This document shows positions 49,790 through 63,338 of a DNA stretch of 64,000 nt, piece by piece. The stretch lies in assembly GCA_900239685.1 (NCBI GenBank), contig OENT01000304.1, positions 1 through 64,000 on the forward strand, given 5' to 3'. Positions within the stretch are counted from its first letter, which is position 1, and each line of letters begins with the position of its first letter. This stretch comes from Rotaria macrura. Taxonomy: Eukaryota > Rotifera > Eurotatoria > Philodinida > Philodinidae. A program made the translations under genes and the position numbers. The notes beneath the pieces were generated by a model that worked only from the letters and a program-made list of their open reading frames with translations, did no database searches and was not told where the DNA came from.

Positions 49790-50527
49790 CTAACTTGAAT
49801 ACCCATTAGAAGCATTTGTCGAGGTTAAACAAAAATAATTTCGTACTATTCGTCGAAAGAATCCTCTATTTGACGAATGTCTTTGATAAGTATCATTGAG
49901 TTTTTTAATTTTCTCCGGTGATCGATCATATTGCTCTATGGATAATAATTTATCATCATGACGTTTTTTCTCTTTATAGTAGTTGTGTTTCGGATGGTGA
50001 TACTTTCTATCATTGGAACATTTGAGTTTAGTATGAGAATGTTCGAGATCCATAGGACGATGATGACGATACGAATTATAATCATTGGATTGGTATCTTC
50101 TTCTATGTTTAATTGGTGCTGGTGTGGGAGGAAGCGGTGGAGGAGGAGGAGGAGGACGTTCGAGTAGATTAAAAAGATCACAATAAATCCCATGTGGATA
50201 TGATTCTTGATGTATCGAATGAGATGACGGTAACACATGAGGCTGTGATAATGGTAGCGAAGATTGTTTTAGTGGTAATTGTGACATCTGACGTGGAAAA
50301 GCAGCGTAGTAATTTGAAGCATAAGTTAATATTGGATCTTCTAATCGTCGACGACGTTTCGGTACTAATGTTGAAGCTAGTACTTGATCATAATCATAAT
50401 AAGTTGAAGGAGCATAATTTTGATAATTCGAATTCGTAATAGAACTTGAGCGAGGAGAAATAATAAGAGACGAAGAAGCTGAATCGTTAATGCCGTTGAA
50501 CGGCCGGCGGTGCATGATGGTGCCCAT
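49790..50527 (-). CDS. Orphan single-exon protein, Pro/His/Arg-rich, 245 residues
   Basis: One uninterrupted frame from ATG at 50527 to TAA at 49790. The sequence is low in complexity. The N-terminal part is Ser/Tyr-rich, with VPKRRRRLEDPI (a possible nuclear localisation signal); a poly-proline run RPPPPPPPLPPTP is at about residues 124-136; then come His/Tyr/Lys/Arg-rich stretches (KHRRRYQ, KYHHPKHNYYKEKKRHDDK) and a tail with FFRRIVRNYFCLTST. No domain is recognised. The frame is long for this AT-rich DNA and has Pro, Arg and His usage unlike random ORFs here, so I think it is a real gene. An acceptor-like TTTTAG upstream (about 50551-50556) suggests a spliced 5' UTR. Poly-proline and basic runs suggest a disordered nuclear or scaffold protein, but this is a guess. 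Confidence 0.6.
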   Translation of the reverse strand: MGTIMHRRPFNGINDSASSSLIISPRSSSITNSNYQNYAPSTYYDYDQVLASTLVPKRRRRLEDPILTYASNYYAAFPRQMSQLPLKQSSLPLSQPHVLPSSHSIHQESYPHGIYCDLFNLLERPPPPPPPLPPTPAPIKHRRRYQSNDYNSYRHHRPMDLEHSHTKLKCSNDRKYHHPKHNYYKEKKRHDDKLLSIEQYDRSPEKIKKLNDTYQRHSSNRGFFRRIVRNYFCLTSTNASNGYSS

Positions 50528-53473
50528 GCACCCCGGCTATTTAGAGAATCCTAAAATAATGATCTAGATTTATCTATATTTATAATAATAGAACAGTAAT
50601 TAGGTAAATATTCTCGATATGCTCTATGCTTGATTGTCTTACGTGTTTTATATTTTTGAAATATTCCTAACTTCCGTGTTACAATCCTGATTGTTAAATT
50701 CATTTCCATGATAAATAACGAGAATGTGTCAGTAGTGTTAACGAAAAATTAGTCAGAATAGAAATCTTTTAATTTTTTATCCAACTTACATGTTTATAAA
50801 GTTGTCAAAGAGTTTCAATGTGAACACTGTATACCTTTCTATTTCTATATTGTGACTTGATTTCTTTCACTTTATATTTCAATCAGAGCACCCTCTACAT
50901 GTTTTTACATGTACAGTCTATCAATGTTGACAATGTTTCTATCGTGATTGTATAACTAGTTTGTTTCTACTTTTTATTTTCGGCCCTTCTTTTCCTATTC
51001 TCAAAGTATAAACACAACTGTATATGGTTTATGTGTGCGTGCGTGTTTCTGTGTATACAAACGTATGTGTTTTCGTTCATAGAAAGTAGTGTGAATAACG
51101 CTTACTTGCGTAAAAAAAGAGAAAAAACTTCAGGTTTGCGTGACGTTGACACCATCGCTGTCGTTGATGTGCATAATCTTGTTCCTTCTCTTTTTGTATT
51201 TTTTTTTCTCTCGTTTTTCTTCTTCTATTTTGTATATGCTATAGAATGTATTCAGGTAAGTTAGATAGAAGACTGTCGGGCAAGTCAGATTCGCACACAC
51301 AGGTGTATGCAAGTATGTATGTATACATTTGCCAATTGATCAATTATCAACTGGGCAAACGAAGAAAGAATAGAAGAAAAAAAAACATCATTAGAGCAGC
51401 AGGTTGATCGACTGCAGCCCCCTTAACTGATCAGGTATTCATCCGCAACTAATTACCTTCTGTTTGGATGACAATGATCCATGGTAAATAACATATTCGT
51501 TTTCAATGTTGAAAACAAGAAAATTTATATCATTTTCATACAAAAATACTAGAGATCTTATTATTTATCTAACTTTTGTTTTTCTTATACATCATTATTC
51601 ATTTATATCCAATCCATAATACGAAACGAGTAGAATTTTGCTTATTGAAATATAATTATTGATAATTAAGAAAAAACTTGAAATAATTTAATTATGAAGG
51701 ACATCAGATTTCATCATGTTGTCATTACTACCGATCAAATATGCATACATTCTACTCATTGACGAACATATTAGTAAGAAGCAGTATTTTTCATTTAATG
51801 GAATCTGTGAAAATATCTTTACAAGATATTGTATCTAATCGTACTAAAAGTACTTTATGAAATAACGTTTCTGTTGAAATTAAGATCAATCTTGAATAAC
51901 TTGTTCATACGAAAAAAAATGAACATGTATTTAATAGCATTTCAAACAACTATGTTGTAATATTCAATGTCAACTTAGTATTGATGACTACAATGAAGTT
52001 ATTTTTATCTACGTTTCTTCGCAATAAAAATTTTCTGGTCAATAGAGAATCAACATCTACTTGATTACCTTGAAAGACATAAAACTTGACATAAAAAGCT
52101 TGTATTGCTTTTCGAATCTTGTGATTAATATAAATGTATCACATAAGTAGCTCTTGAATATTCAATGACATTGAATAAAGAAATAATTTCTGTTGAAATC
52201 ATATCTTAGTCGATTATATTATTTTGATGATTATTTTTGAAAGTAATCTTGAGTAGTTTATTGAAATAATAATACAATATCAAACATAAGCCGAAATATT
52301 GAATATATATATTTTTTTTCGTTTCGCATCATAATGGAAACGAAAGTAGAAAAAAGATTCAACCAAATCGATTATAATGTTGTCATATTGAAAATACACA
52401 CAATAATCTAAATATTGTTAAATTCGTAATTCTTATGATAATTTCGAATATAATCCTCAAAGAACTCAAATACAGACTGTAAATAGCACTCGTTCACGAT
52501 ACATACTTTCTTACTTTGAGAGAGTGTTCTCGAGTCCACATGAAATTATATATCATTTTTTCTGTATATTCACGTGTGAGAAATATGAATATTTCTGTAA
52601 ATTCTCAATGGTGGATGTCTATTTCTAGTTCCATTAGTGCAAAAACAATTTTCATAACGTGAGCAATCAATCCATCTGTCAGTCACGTGTAGAGAAAAGA
52701 AAAACAATCACATGGACACGACAGAAACGAGAAGACCTGCACAGCTACAGCCACATACTAATGTGCACAAACACTCCTCGTTTCTAATTTGAGTATAGTA
52801 AATGGCAAATTTTATAAAATATGATTTCGATATCCTATGAGAAAGATTTCAGTTAAATAGTCTATTGTTTGAAATCAAAGATCATCGAAAAATAATCACA
52901 AACAGTCAGACATTGACTTCAACTTGCAAATAATACAATTAAAACCGTCTTCATAATGAGCAATATCATAAATCTAAGTTGACAAGTTTTGTGCTATTAT
53001 TTAGAAACAAAAGAAATCAGTTTGATGACTTAAAATGATTTCTAATACAAAGTCAAATATGAATTCTGGTTTATTTAACTCGTTTTTACTCTGAAATATG
53101 TTCAATCGATAGGATGATTAATTATTCGGTTTCGTGCGCTGCATACAATGCAACAAAGGAAAAACAGCAAGATTCTGATTGCTGTTAACTCATTATAGTT
53201 ATTTGAACAGTGAACGAATATATCATAAAAAAATCTTCATATCAAAACTTCTTACTACCAAAAATATGAAAACATGTCAGCGATTTATCTAGTAGTAGTG
53301 TGCTTACAAGCATTGTTCTATATTATTATTTAGCTTATACAGCTTCATTGCAAGAAATTTTCTTTTTTTTTCGTTTTGATCATCATCATCCTCCATATTA
53401 AATTCATTGACAAATACATAAGTGAATATTTGAAAAAAGAAGACGACGAATGTTTGTTGTAGTAATAGACATT

Positions 53474-53504
<31 letters not shown>

Positions 53505-53779
53505 AACAAGCAAACAAACAAACAAAATGAGGAGCGTAACAAGCACATATTTGAGAAAGAAAGAACATAAACCTATGTGCCTGTTTGTAAAATAGACAGA
53601 GACATAGCGCAGATCGATTCTACTAACTGTCTAGTGGTACATTATATACAAGATAATTCATGAAAAAAAAGAAAAAGATTTTGTTTTCGACAAAAACAGA
53701 ACACAGTCACTATTAACAGACAACATTCAGAAGGAAAAGATTATACACACACACACACAGACCAATAGCGAAAAAAAAT
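50528..53779. other. Long AT-rich intergenic region between two minus-strand genes
   Basis: 3.2 kb lie between the orphan gene's start and the TLE stop. It holds a (CA)n microsatellite near 53473-53500 with an AAC run after it, and a second short CA tract near 53744-53759. The 3' UTR of the TLE gene lies at the right. Frames such as 51031-51264 are low-complexity and not supported. Confidence 0.5.
53473..53500. repeat. (CA)n dinucleotide microsatellite
   Basis: About 14 uninterrupted CA units followed by AAAC units, 3' of the TLE gene. It is a normal unstable microsatellite. Confidence 0.9.
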
Positions 53780-56841
<3,062 letters not shown>

Positions 56842-57420
56842 ATTTTCCTGAATAAAAAGAAAACGATAATGACAAATACAAAGCAAGAAAAATACTCTTC
56901 TAACATACTTTTAGATCATAATTCTTTTATTTAAGAACGATTTTGTTTTTTATTTGAATAATACGAACAAATGATTAAAAAATAATATGAACGGAAATTG
57001 TGAAATATGATAATCTAGAATGTCCGATAATAAAACAAAAGAAACATAGATTGATCAATCAACATTTATATTACATGTCCGTTCGTATCGACGAACCGAG
57101 CAATCGCATAGAAGCTGACAACAGCCATTTTTATGTATTGATCGATCTCTGACAGAGGAGGATAATCTAGACAGTTTCGAATGCATAAATGAATAGATGT
57201 TAAAAAATATGATTGGTTAATAAAAACGACCATTTATAAAAATCTTATTGAACTTACGTATGGTCAATAATCAATCTACATTCACACACGCTACTGTAAA
57301 GCTTATCTTTTCTGATTTACACCAATCATTTCGCTTTCCATGCTCTACCGCTCTATTCGATTTGTCATTATTTTTCTTTATGGTTTATGGATGTATATTG
57401 ATTCGATACTGGTACATGGG
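56842..57420. promoter_or_regulatory. Upstream region of the TLE gene
   Basis: Probably holds a non-coding first exon and promoter of the minus-strand TLE gene. The splice acceptor next to the start codon supports this. No core promoter element is identified. Confidence 0.35.
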
Positions 57421-57429
57421 GTGCCCGGA

Positions 57430-57540
57430 ATTTCGGCCCAAGGAATTTTCGGCCCAACATAAAATGAAGATAAGAATGAGAACGACTCAATTATATGATA
57501 AAAAAATTTTTTTGAGGCCGAAATTCATGTAACTCAAAAG
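57430..57540. repeat. Short imperfect inverted repeat with GGCC-A motif
   Basis: GAATTTCGGCCC and GAATTTTCGGCCC at 57429-57458 recur inverted as AGGCCGAAATTC at 57515-57526. This may be a tiny transposon remnant; no target duplication was established. Confidence 0.4.
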
Positions 57541-59154
57541 TATTTCGATCAAAACGTTGAATAGCTGCAAAGAATCTAACGAACAAATAAGAAATGCTAG
57601 CTGATTTGAACTTGCTGTAAATGCAAATAATTAATTTACAAAATTACTATTGAAAAGGCCGCCGTATTAGTTCGTATTTTGACGCAGCATTCTGTTGGAT
57701 AGTATTTTATCTTGAATATTCCATTTGACATTGTAGATTTGATGAAAACTAGTAGTAATCTTGACGAATACTATCAATACTCAAATTTGTTGCCCAAAAT
57801 TTCGAGACTAACGTAAATAACATGTAAAAGTAGTGTACATCTAGATATTTCATGAGTGAGTATCCAAACTACGAAACAACATATTTATGCATATTTATTG
57901 ATTTCGTTTCACGGCATTTTCGAAGTTTTCCACTTGACTGAGATAGACGAATAACTGAGCTTTCTACAAACTCATCCTAAATAGTTATGTTCTATTTTGT
58001 CTCATGTCAGGTTTATTGTTCTTAAATATGTTAATCAATTCATCACTGTTGTATAAAATTTTCTATCTGTTGTCTTATCATATGTTTTTGCAAACGTATG
58101 CATATATGTTGCCTTTTCGTTCTCTAACAACGCATGCCAAAACGTACTCTTTTATTGGGAACATTACTATATTGAATATGTCGCTTCACTCTAATTCACT
58201 ATCAGTTAATTTTTCCCCGTGTTCAGCAACTGTTTTCATTCTGTAGTTTCTTAACGCTTCTCTCTAACACATGACTGCTCCCACCATACAAACTTCTGCA
58301 TATATTTGAACATGTCGTTACAAAATATAGAAATCATATGTGCGTTGAATGTTGTTTTACGAAGTTTAGTCAGTAGAACACAATCATTTAACTATTTAAT
58401 CATATTCAAGGAATTGTATGCTATTGAATGTGTGAAATGCACTCAGCTTTTTATTGCTGTAGCATGATCCAGTATGAGACAACAAAGATTCATGAATAGA
58501 TTCAGGATTAATTGACCGAAAGTAAAAAGATCGATTGAGAAAATCCAGAAAAAAGAGAGCGAAAAAGAATCAGGAAGGATAAAAAGTCGAAAATTGAAAA
58601 TCAACAAAAAAATAATCTCGAAAATGTAAAACAGAAAAATTAATTGAAGTACTTGATAGATACATGATTTATTGATGATAACTAAGTTAAATAGTGAACA
58701 AACAGTACAAATATAAATGATGTAAAAAATGATTATGATGTGGTGCTTTACGGTGTGAATAAGAACTCTAAAAATATAACTCAAAAGAAAAATGAATAGA
58801 ACTAAATTCACAAGAGCAAAGACAACATTAATTAAATATTTATTTTTTCGATTCGGAATCCTTTGCCATAAGTAACGATTGATTCGGCAGATATTCTTTC
58901 AGGCAACCCCCCCCCCCCCGCACCATAAAATGTCAATTTTGCTCAGTTTTTTCAATTTTTTGATTTCTAGTGCGTCTGATACAGCATGATGTCAACTGTC
59001 AAACGCACTATAACTTATTCACTTTATGAATTTGTTTCATGGTGAAAAACTCCGTTTTTTCAGAGCACCGTACTCATTGAGGAAAAGCTTCTATGGCAAC
59101 TTTTATTACCGATGAGTTTTGAATCTCTTTGTCGATATATCGGAGTGATCACTA
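57541..59154. other. AT-rich DNA without a supported gene
   Basis: No conserved coding sequence. The minus frame at 58443-58811 is hydrophobic and low-complexity, the usual result of AT-rich DNA. A homopolymer of 13 C lies at 58907-58919. Confidence 0.5.
58907..58919. repeat. Poly-C homopolymer
   Basis: Thirteen C on the plus strand, just before GCACCATAAAATG. It is an isolated homopolymer and could be an assembly-sensitive site. Confidence 0.8.
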
Positions 59155-59609
59155 CCCAAGCAGACAAATTTTTTCAAAAATGCGTTTAAGCGCCTGAAAA
59201 TGGAAGGAAAATCTAGTAAAGTGGACGTGTTTGGAAAGTAATCGATGTTCCAGATTATGAGTGAAAAACGATCACTTTCTGATCTTCTTGTGCGTTTAAT
59301 CGCGTTTTCAGTCAAAAAACGCGTTTAAATGCATCAAAAAAAGAGAATTAGTGGTCATTCATTTCATAGTCGTTTTAAAAGACGGGATCATAATAAGAAT
59401 TCTTAAGTATTAATAAGACGACCACTATTTCTCTTTTTTCTTATGCATCTGCACGCGTTTTTGGGGTGAAAACGTGATGAATCTCACAAGACGGTTGAGA
59501 AATGACCATTTTTCACTCGCAATTGGGAACATCGATCGCTATCCAAACACGTCCACTTTCCTAGATTTTCGGGCACTAACGTGTTTTTGAAAAATTGTGT
59601 CTGCTTGGG
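59155..59609. mobile_element. Non-autonomous inverted-repeat element in a TA target (455 bp)
   Basis: The ends CCCAAGCAGAC and its complement GTCTGCTTGGG are flanked by TA on both sides (59153-59154 and 59610-59611). The whole sequence folds: AAGTGGACGTGTTTGG at 59219-59234 pairs with CCAAACACGTCCACTTTC around 59544-59561, and the GCGTTTAA/ACGCGTTT blocks repeat in both arms. The TA duplication suggests the Tc1/mariner group or relatives, but a superfamily cannot be fixed without a transposase. Confidence 0.8.
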
Positions 59610-59814
59610 TACATGCTGAATATGCCGCTAGTATATTGACTTTGAAGTATATTTATTGTGAATGCATAAAAAACTCATTTAACGAAACTTCATTCTGAAA
59701 AAGCTTTCAAAATCATTCTGAAAACTGATTTTACGTTCGTTTTTCTCAAAAAATGGTTTTCTGCAAGGTCATTTTTGTATTTCCCAAATTTCTCCACCAT
59801 TTTTTATGATACAG

Positions 59815-60945
59815 CCCAGGTCGACCAAAACGATCCGTAAACGGTCGTAAACGATACTATTTCGGTGAAATACGATGGTCGTGGCGGATAATCGTTTACG
59901 AATGATCGTATACGAGATTTTCACGGGGAAATACGACAGAAATTAGGGTGGTCGTTTAAGGACCATTGCAAACGATAGCGTAACGACCATCGGAAACCGT
60001 CGTATTTCAATCGTATTTTACGTATGGTACCAGACCATATGAGAAAATATTTTTGTAAGGCAATAATGTTTTTTCTTAGTTCTCGTTCGAACTGTACCTA
60101 TTGTTGCGTTTTATATTTTTATTCCGCTCTCCTTCGCTTGAATCACAGCGCCATCTCTCCTACTCTGTAATATGCGCATAAACTACACCAATCACTGTAT
60201 ATATGTGATTACTGTTAGAAATGCTTTCTTCTCTTCATATGTACATCTTTTTCGTTCGGATTAGATCAGAGCAAGAATTCTAGTAATGGTAATTAGAAGT
60301 TATTTATATCATTTAGTTTTAAATTTATTCTTTTACTTTAATTTATTTGTATCAAATTTTAGATNTTAGATTTTATTATATTTCGATTTTTACTTAATTT
60401 TTAATTTATATCTAATTTTAGATTTATTTTTATTTCGATTCTTAATTAGCTTTTTAATTTTTATCTAATTTTAGATTTAATTTTTATTTTCATTCTAATT
60501 TTTATTTGATTTTTGCAAACTTTTTATTGATTTAATTTTTTAAACCTATCATTTATTTGATTTTCATTGAAAGCTATTATTTTATTGTAATTTCTTTTAT
60601 TATTATTTTGTTCAATAAATTTAGTTTTGATCTTAATAAATTTTTATCCGTTGTAAAAAACGTGGAGCCAGGTCTGAAAAAAACTGCAGGAAAGCGGCTC
60701 ATGTACTGCCGTGCGCAATAAAGAATACTATCCGTAAACGGCCACTGTAATTCTTCGTTAACGGGCGTTTACATCCCCGTATACGGTACGGAAAAATACG
60801 TCCGTATTACTGCCCCTGTTAAAACGGGGTAATACGGCGCCGTAACGAGCCGTATTTTCATCGTAAACAGCCGTAGTTACACCGTATCCTTGTCGTTTAC
60901 GACCGTAAACGACGCCGTAACGGTGTCCGTTTTCATCGACCTGGG
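59815..60945. mobile_element. CpG-rich inverted-repeat element (1.1 kb), non-autonomous
   Basis: The left end CCCAGGTCGACCAAAACG and the right end, complement of CCCAGGTCGATGAAAACG, are inverted repeats. Next to each end are dozens of variants of CGTAAACG, TCGTTTACG and CCGTATT (59829-60025 and 60730-60925). These are CG-rich and CpG-rich, unlike the AT-rich surroundings. The centre (about 60290-60650) is low-complexity AT-rich sequence of ATTTTTA type, with one undetermined base at 60365. No target duplication is obvious and no ORF is coding. Confidence 0.75.
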
Positions 60946-61142
60946 AGAGTTTGAGTTAGTTTTAAATTACAGCTATGACATGTCACTACAACTCAACATA
61001 GTCGAATTTTATGATTAAATGATCTTTGTTTTGAAATATCGAAATTTTTAACGTCAAACAGCATTAGATTCTCAACTTTTGCACTACATATGTTTCCATT
61101 AATGAAATGAAATTGGATATTCAGCCTTTGTTAAGTTGTAGT

Positions 61143-61604
61143 CAGAGATGCCAACAGGCCATTTTTTCCCGAGCTGGCCTGGCCTGGTCTAGTCTGACTC
61201 AGCCTTGGGGTCAGAGCGCTGTGGACTGGGTGGCTTCTTGGCCTGGCCTGATCTGCAGGTCAAACCAGGCCAAGTGATATTTCTGATTTTTCTAATTGAT
61301 GTATAGTTTCAGTTTCAATAATTTAAATTATTTTCATGAAGATAACAAATAACCAGTTCTTACACAAAATAGGAAATTAAAACAAAGAGACAATCATCAT
61401 AAATATTTTTCATAAGAGAAAACCTTGAATTATTGAGATTTTTTCATAATGTCATCAGTTTTTCACATAGTCGAAAGATATGTTAACACAATAATAAAAA
61501 CAATATATGCTTATAGAAACACGATCAACAGTTAAAAGAATCTAATGTTTCAAGATGGTTACTGAAGAAATCAATATAATTTCTCAACCAGGCCGGCAGC
61601 TCTG
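61143..61604. mobile_element. Non-autonomous hAT-type element (462 bp) with 8-bp target duplication
   Basis: The left end CAGAGATGCCAACAGGCC pairs with the right end, complement of CAGAGCTGCCGGCCTGGTT. Flanks are GTTGTAGT (61135-61142) and GTTGTTGT (61605-61612), matching in 7 of 8 bases. Near the left end are short GGCCTGG repeats. No transposase. This is a second, different hAT family from the one at 29944-30708. Confidence 0.82.
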
Positions 61605-62305
61605 GTTGTTGTGGTAGGTCATAGCTGTTTTTTAAAAAACAACCCGAACTCGACAGTATTTGTAATGGGGAAGAAATATGGGAAATGCCGGGACCCCAAT
61701 TAACACCATGATTCCGCAATAAATTACCACAGATTGAATATTTTGGACTGAAAATTTTACTGTGAGATACCTGTCAGTGGACACGCCTTCCATGAAAATT
61801 TCAGCAAGATTCGATGACCAGAAGCGAATATGCCAATTAGGGTAGCGTGGGGAAGGGGGGCTTTAAATCAATTTTGGAATTTTCAAATCTTGGTGATGAA
61901 ATAGTAAGTCGTTGTTCCATAACAGTAGTTTTTTCCGCAAGAGACAAAAAGAAGGACCAACTAAAAACATATGAGTCATCAGCCATTCAACATTAGTTGC
62001 TTCTCAAAATTTTCGAGATTTTTCCTTTCGGTTAATCAACACGTCCCCCATGAATACACAAGTATGCTGAGGATGAATGATTCCGGATATTGAAAATACT
62101 GGTTATGGTTTTCATCAATACGTCGTATAAAATGAGAGCTGGAAAAGGTTCAAAAAGTATCCACTTTACGAAAGGTCCCTAAATGAATCAGCGGATCTTT
62201 CCTATCGAACGATGCCATCATACGTATTCACCCTAAACACAATAAACGTTTCCCTTATCGCAGCAGACTTTTAATGGGACTTTTCTATACGCTAAAGGAC
62301 TTTTT

Positions 62306-62679
62306 GCTACCCAGTGAAAAATTTTCGCTGATTTTAATCGAATTATTCTGCAACAAAATCAAAATTGAAATCGATTGATAATTTTGATTATCGAGGATTA
62401 CGACTGAACCATTACTTCATATTGTTACCTATTCAGTATGAAATTTTCGGATTAAAATTGATTATTTTGCAACAAAATCTAAATTATCAATCGATTTAAA
62501 ATCCTGAGTGTCCTGTGGAATAATCAATTTTAATCCGAAAATTTCATACTGAATAAGTAACAATATCAAGTAATGGTTAAGTCCTGATCCTCGATAATCA
62601 AAATTATCAATCGATTTCAATTTTGATTTTGTTGCAGAATAATTCGATTAAAATCAGCGAAAATTTTTCACTGGGTAGC
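62306..62679. mobile_element. Near-perfect palindromic element (374 bp) in a TA target
   Basis: GCTACCCAGTGAAAAATTTT at the left is mirrored by the complement ending in CACTGGGTAGC at the right. Both arms continue with ATTTTAATCGAATTATTCTG and GTTGCAGAATAATTCGATTA through to a centre near 62490. Counting from the TA dinucleotides, the terminal repeat starts CCCAGTGAAAAA. It can form a long hairpin. There is no coding capacity. Confidence 0.8.
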
Positions 62680-62939
62680 GGGCTGTTCAAAAACTATGAA
62701 AGTATAGTAGGTCCGAGTATATATAGAATACTAATGAAAAAGACCAAATTATACTTGTATAATCGTCATGTAAATTTATTAAAGATTACTGAAACATAGA
62801 ATCTGGTTTTTCACCCTCCAATATTTTTAAAACAAGTTATCAGCCATGTAATTACTTGAAGCAACAATCCGACGACCCAGGAAGATCATTCAAAACCTGA
62901 GAAACGACTTCTTAAACTGTCTTAACCAGCTAAAAACCT

Positions 62940-63125
62940 CCGTAGTATACGACATTAATTTCCATCGTTTTTCGCCGAAATCCATCATACCGTTTTAGGG
63001 ACCGATTTTTCACAGAAATTGCCTCACGTTTCTATGGTATGACGGATTATCGTGACGCTTTACACAGGTTTGCGCCGTTTTATACCGTCTAAGGGCGTTT
63101 AGGGCGCCGTTGTTTTTGACCTGGA
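62940..63125. mobile_element. Lone right end related to the CpG-rich element
   Basis: CpG-rich sequence with TACCGT/GTTTTAGGG motifs ends in GCCGTTGTTTTTGACCTGG. This parallels GTCCGTTTTCATCGACCTGG at the right end of the 59815-60945 element. No matching left end is recognised nearby. It may be a decayed or truncated copy of the same family. Confidence 0.55.
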
Positions 63126-63338
63126 GACTCAAGGCTTTCATATCAACACAAACGAGTTTAATTAATGAATTAAAAGCTACGATTGAAGAACTATGGCGTG
63201 TAAATCGAGAACAGCAAAAACAACATTGCTGGATTGAATAAAACGATAGAAATGCTGGAAAAAAATGTTACTGAAGAAGAAACAGAATTGCCTGCTCAAG
63301 GCGATAGTTCAAACTCGCAAATATTGGTTAAAAATTGA
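63125..63338 (+). pseudogene. Frameshifted coding remnant, helical
   Basis: One frame reads LKAFISTQTSLINELKATIE then ELWRVNREQQKQHCWIE and a stop. After a single-base shift the next frame continues KTIEMLEKNVTEEETELPAQ and ends at a stop after NSQILVKN. The acidic helical character is continuous across the shift, which suggests one gene broken by a one-base indel in the genome or in the assembly. It could be the final exon of a gene whose other exons were lost to transposon insertions. No family is recognised. Confidence 0.45.

Noticed and set aside
58443-58811. 122-residue minus-strand hydrophobic frame
   Set aside because: Composition is Phe/Leu/Ile-rich as expected from AT-rich DNA; no signal or family motif.
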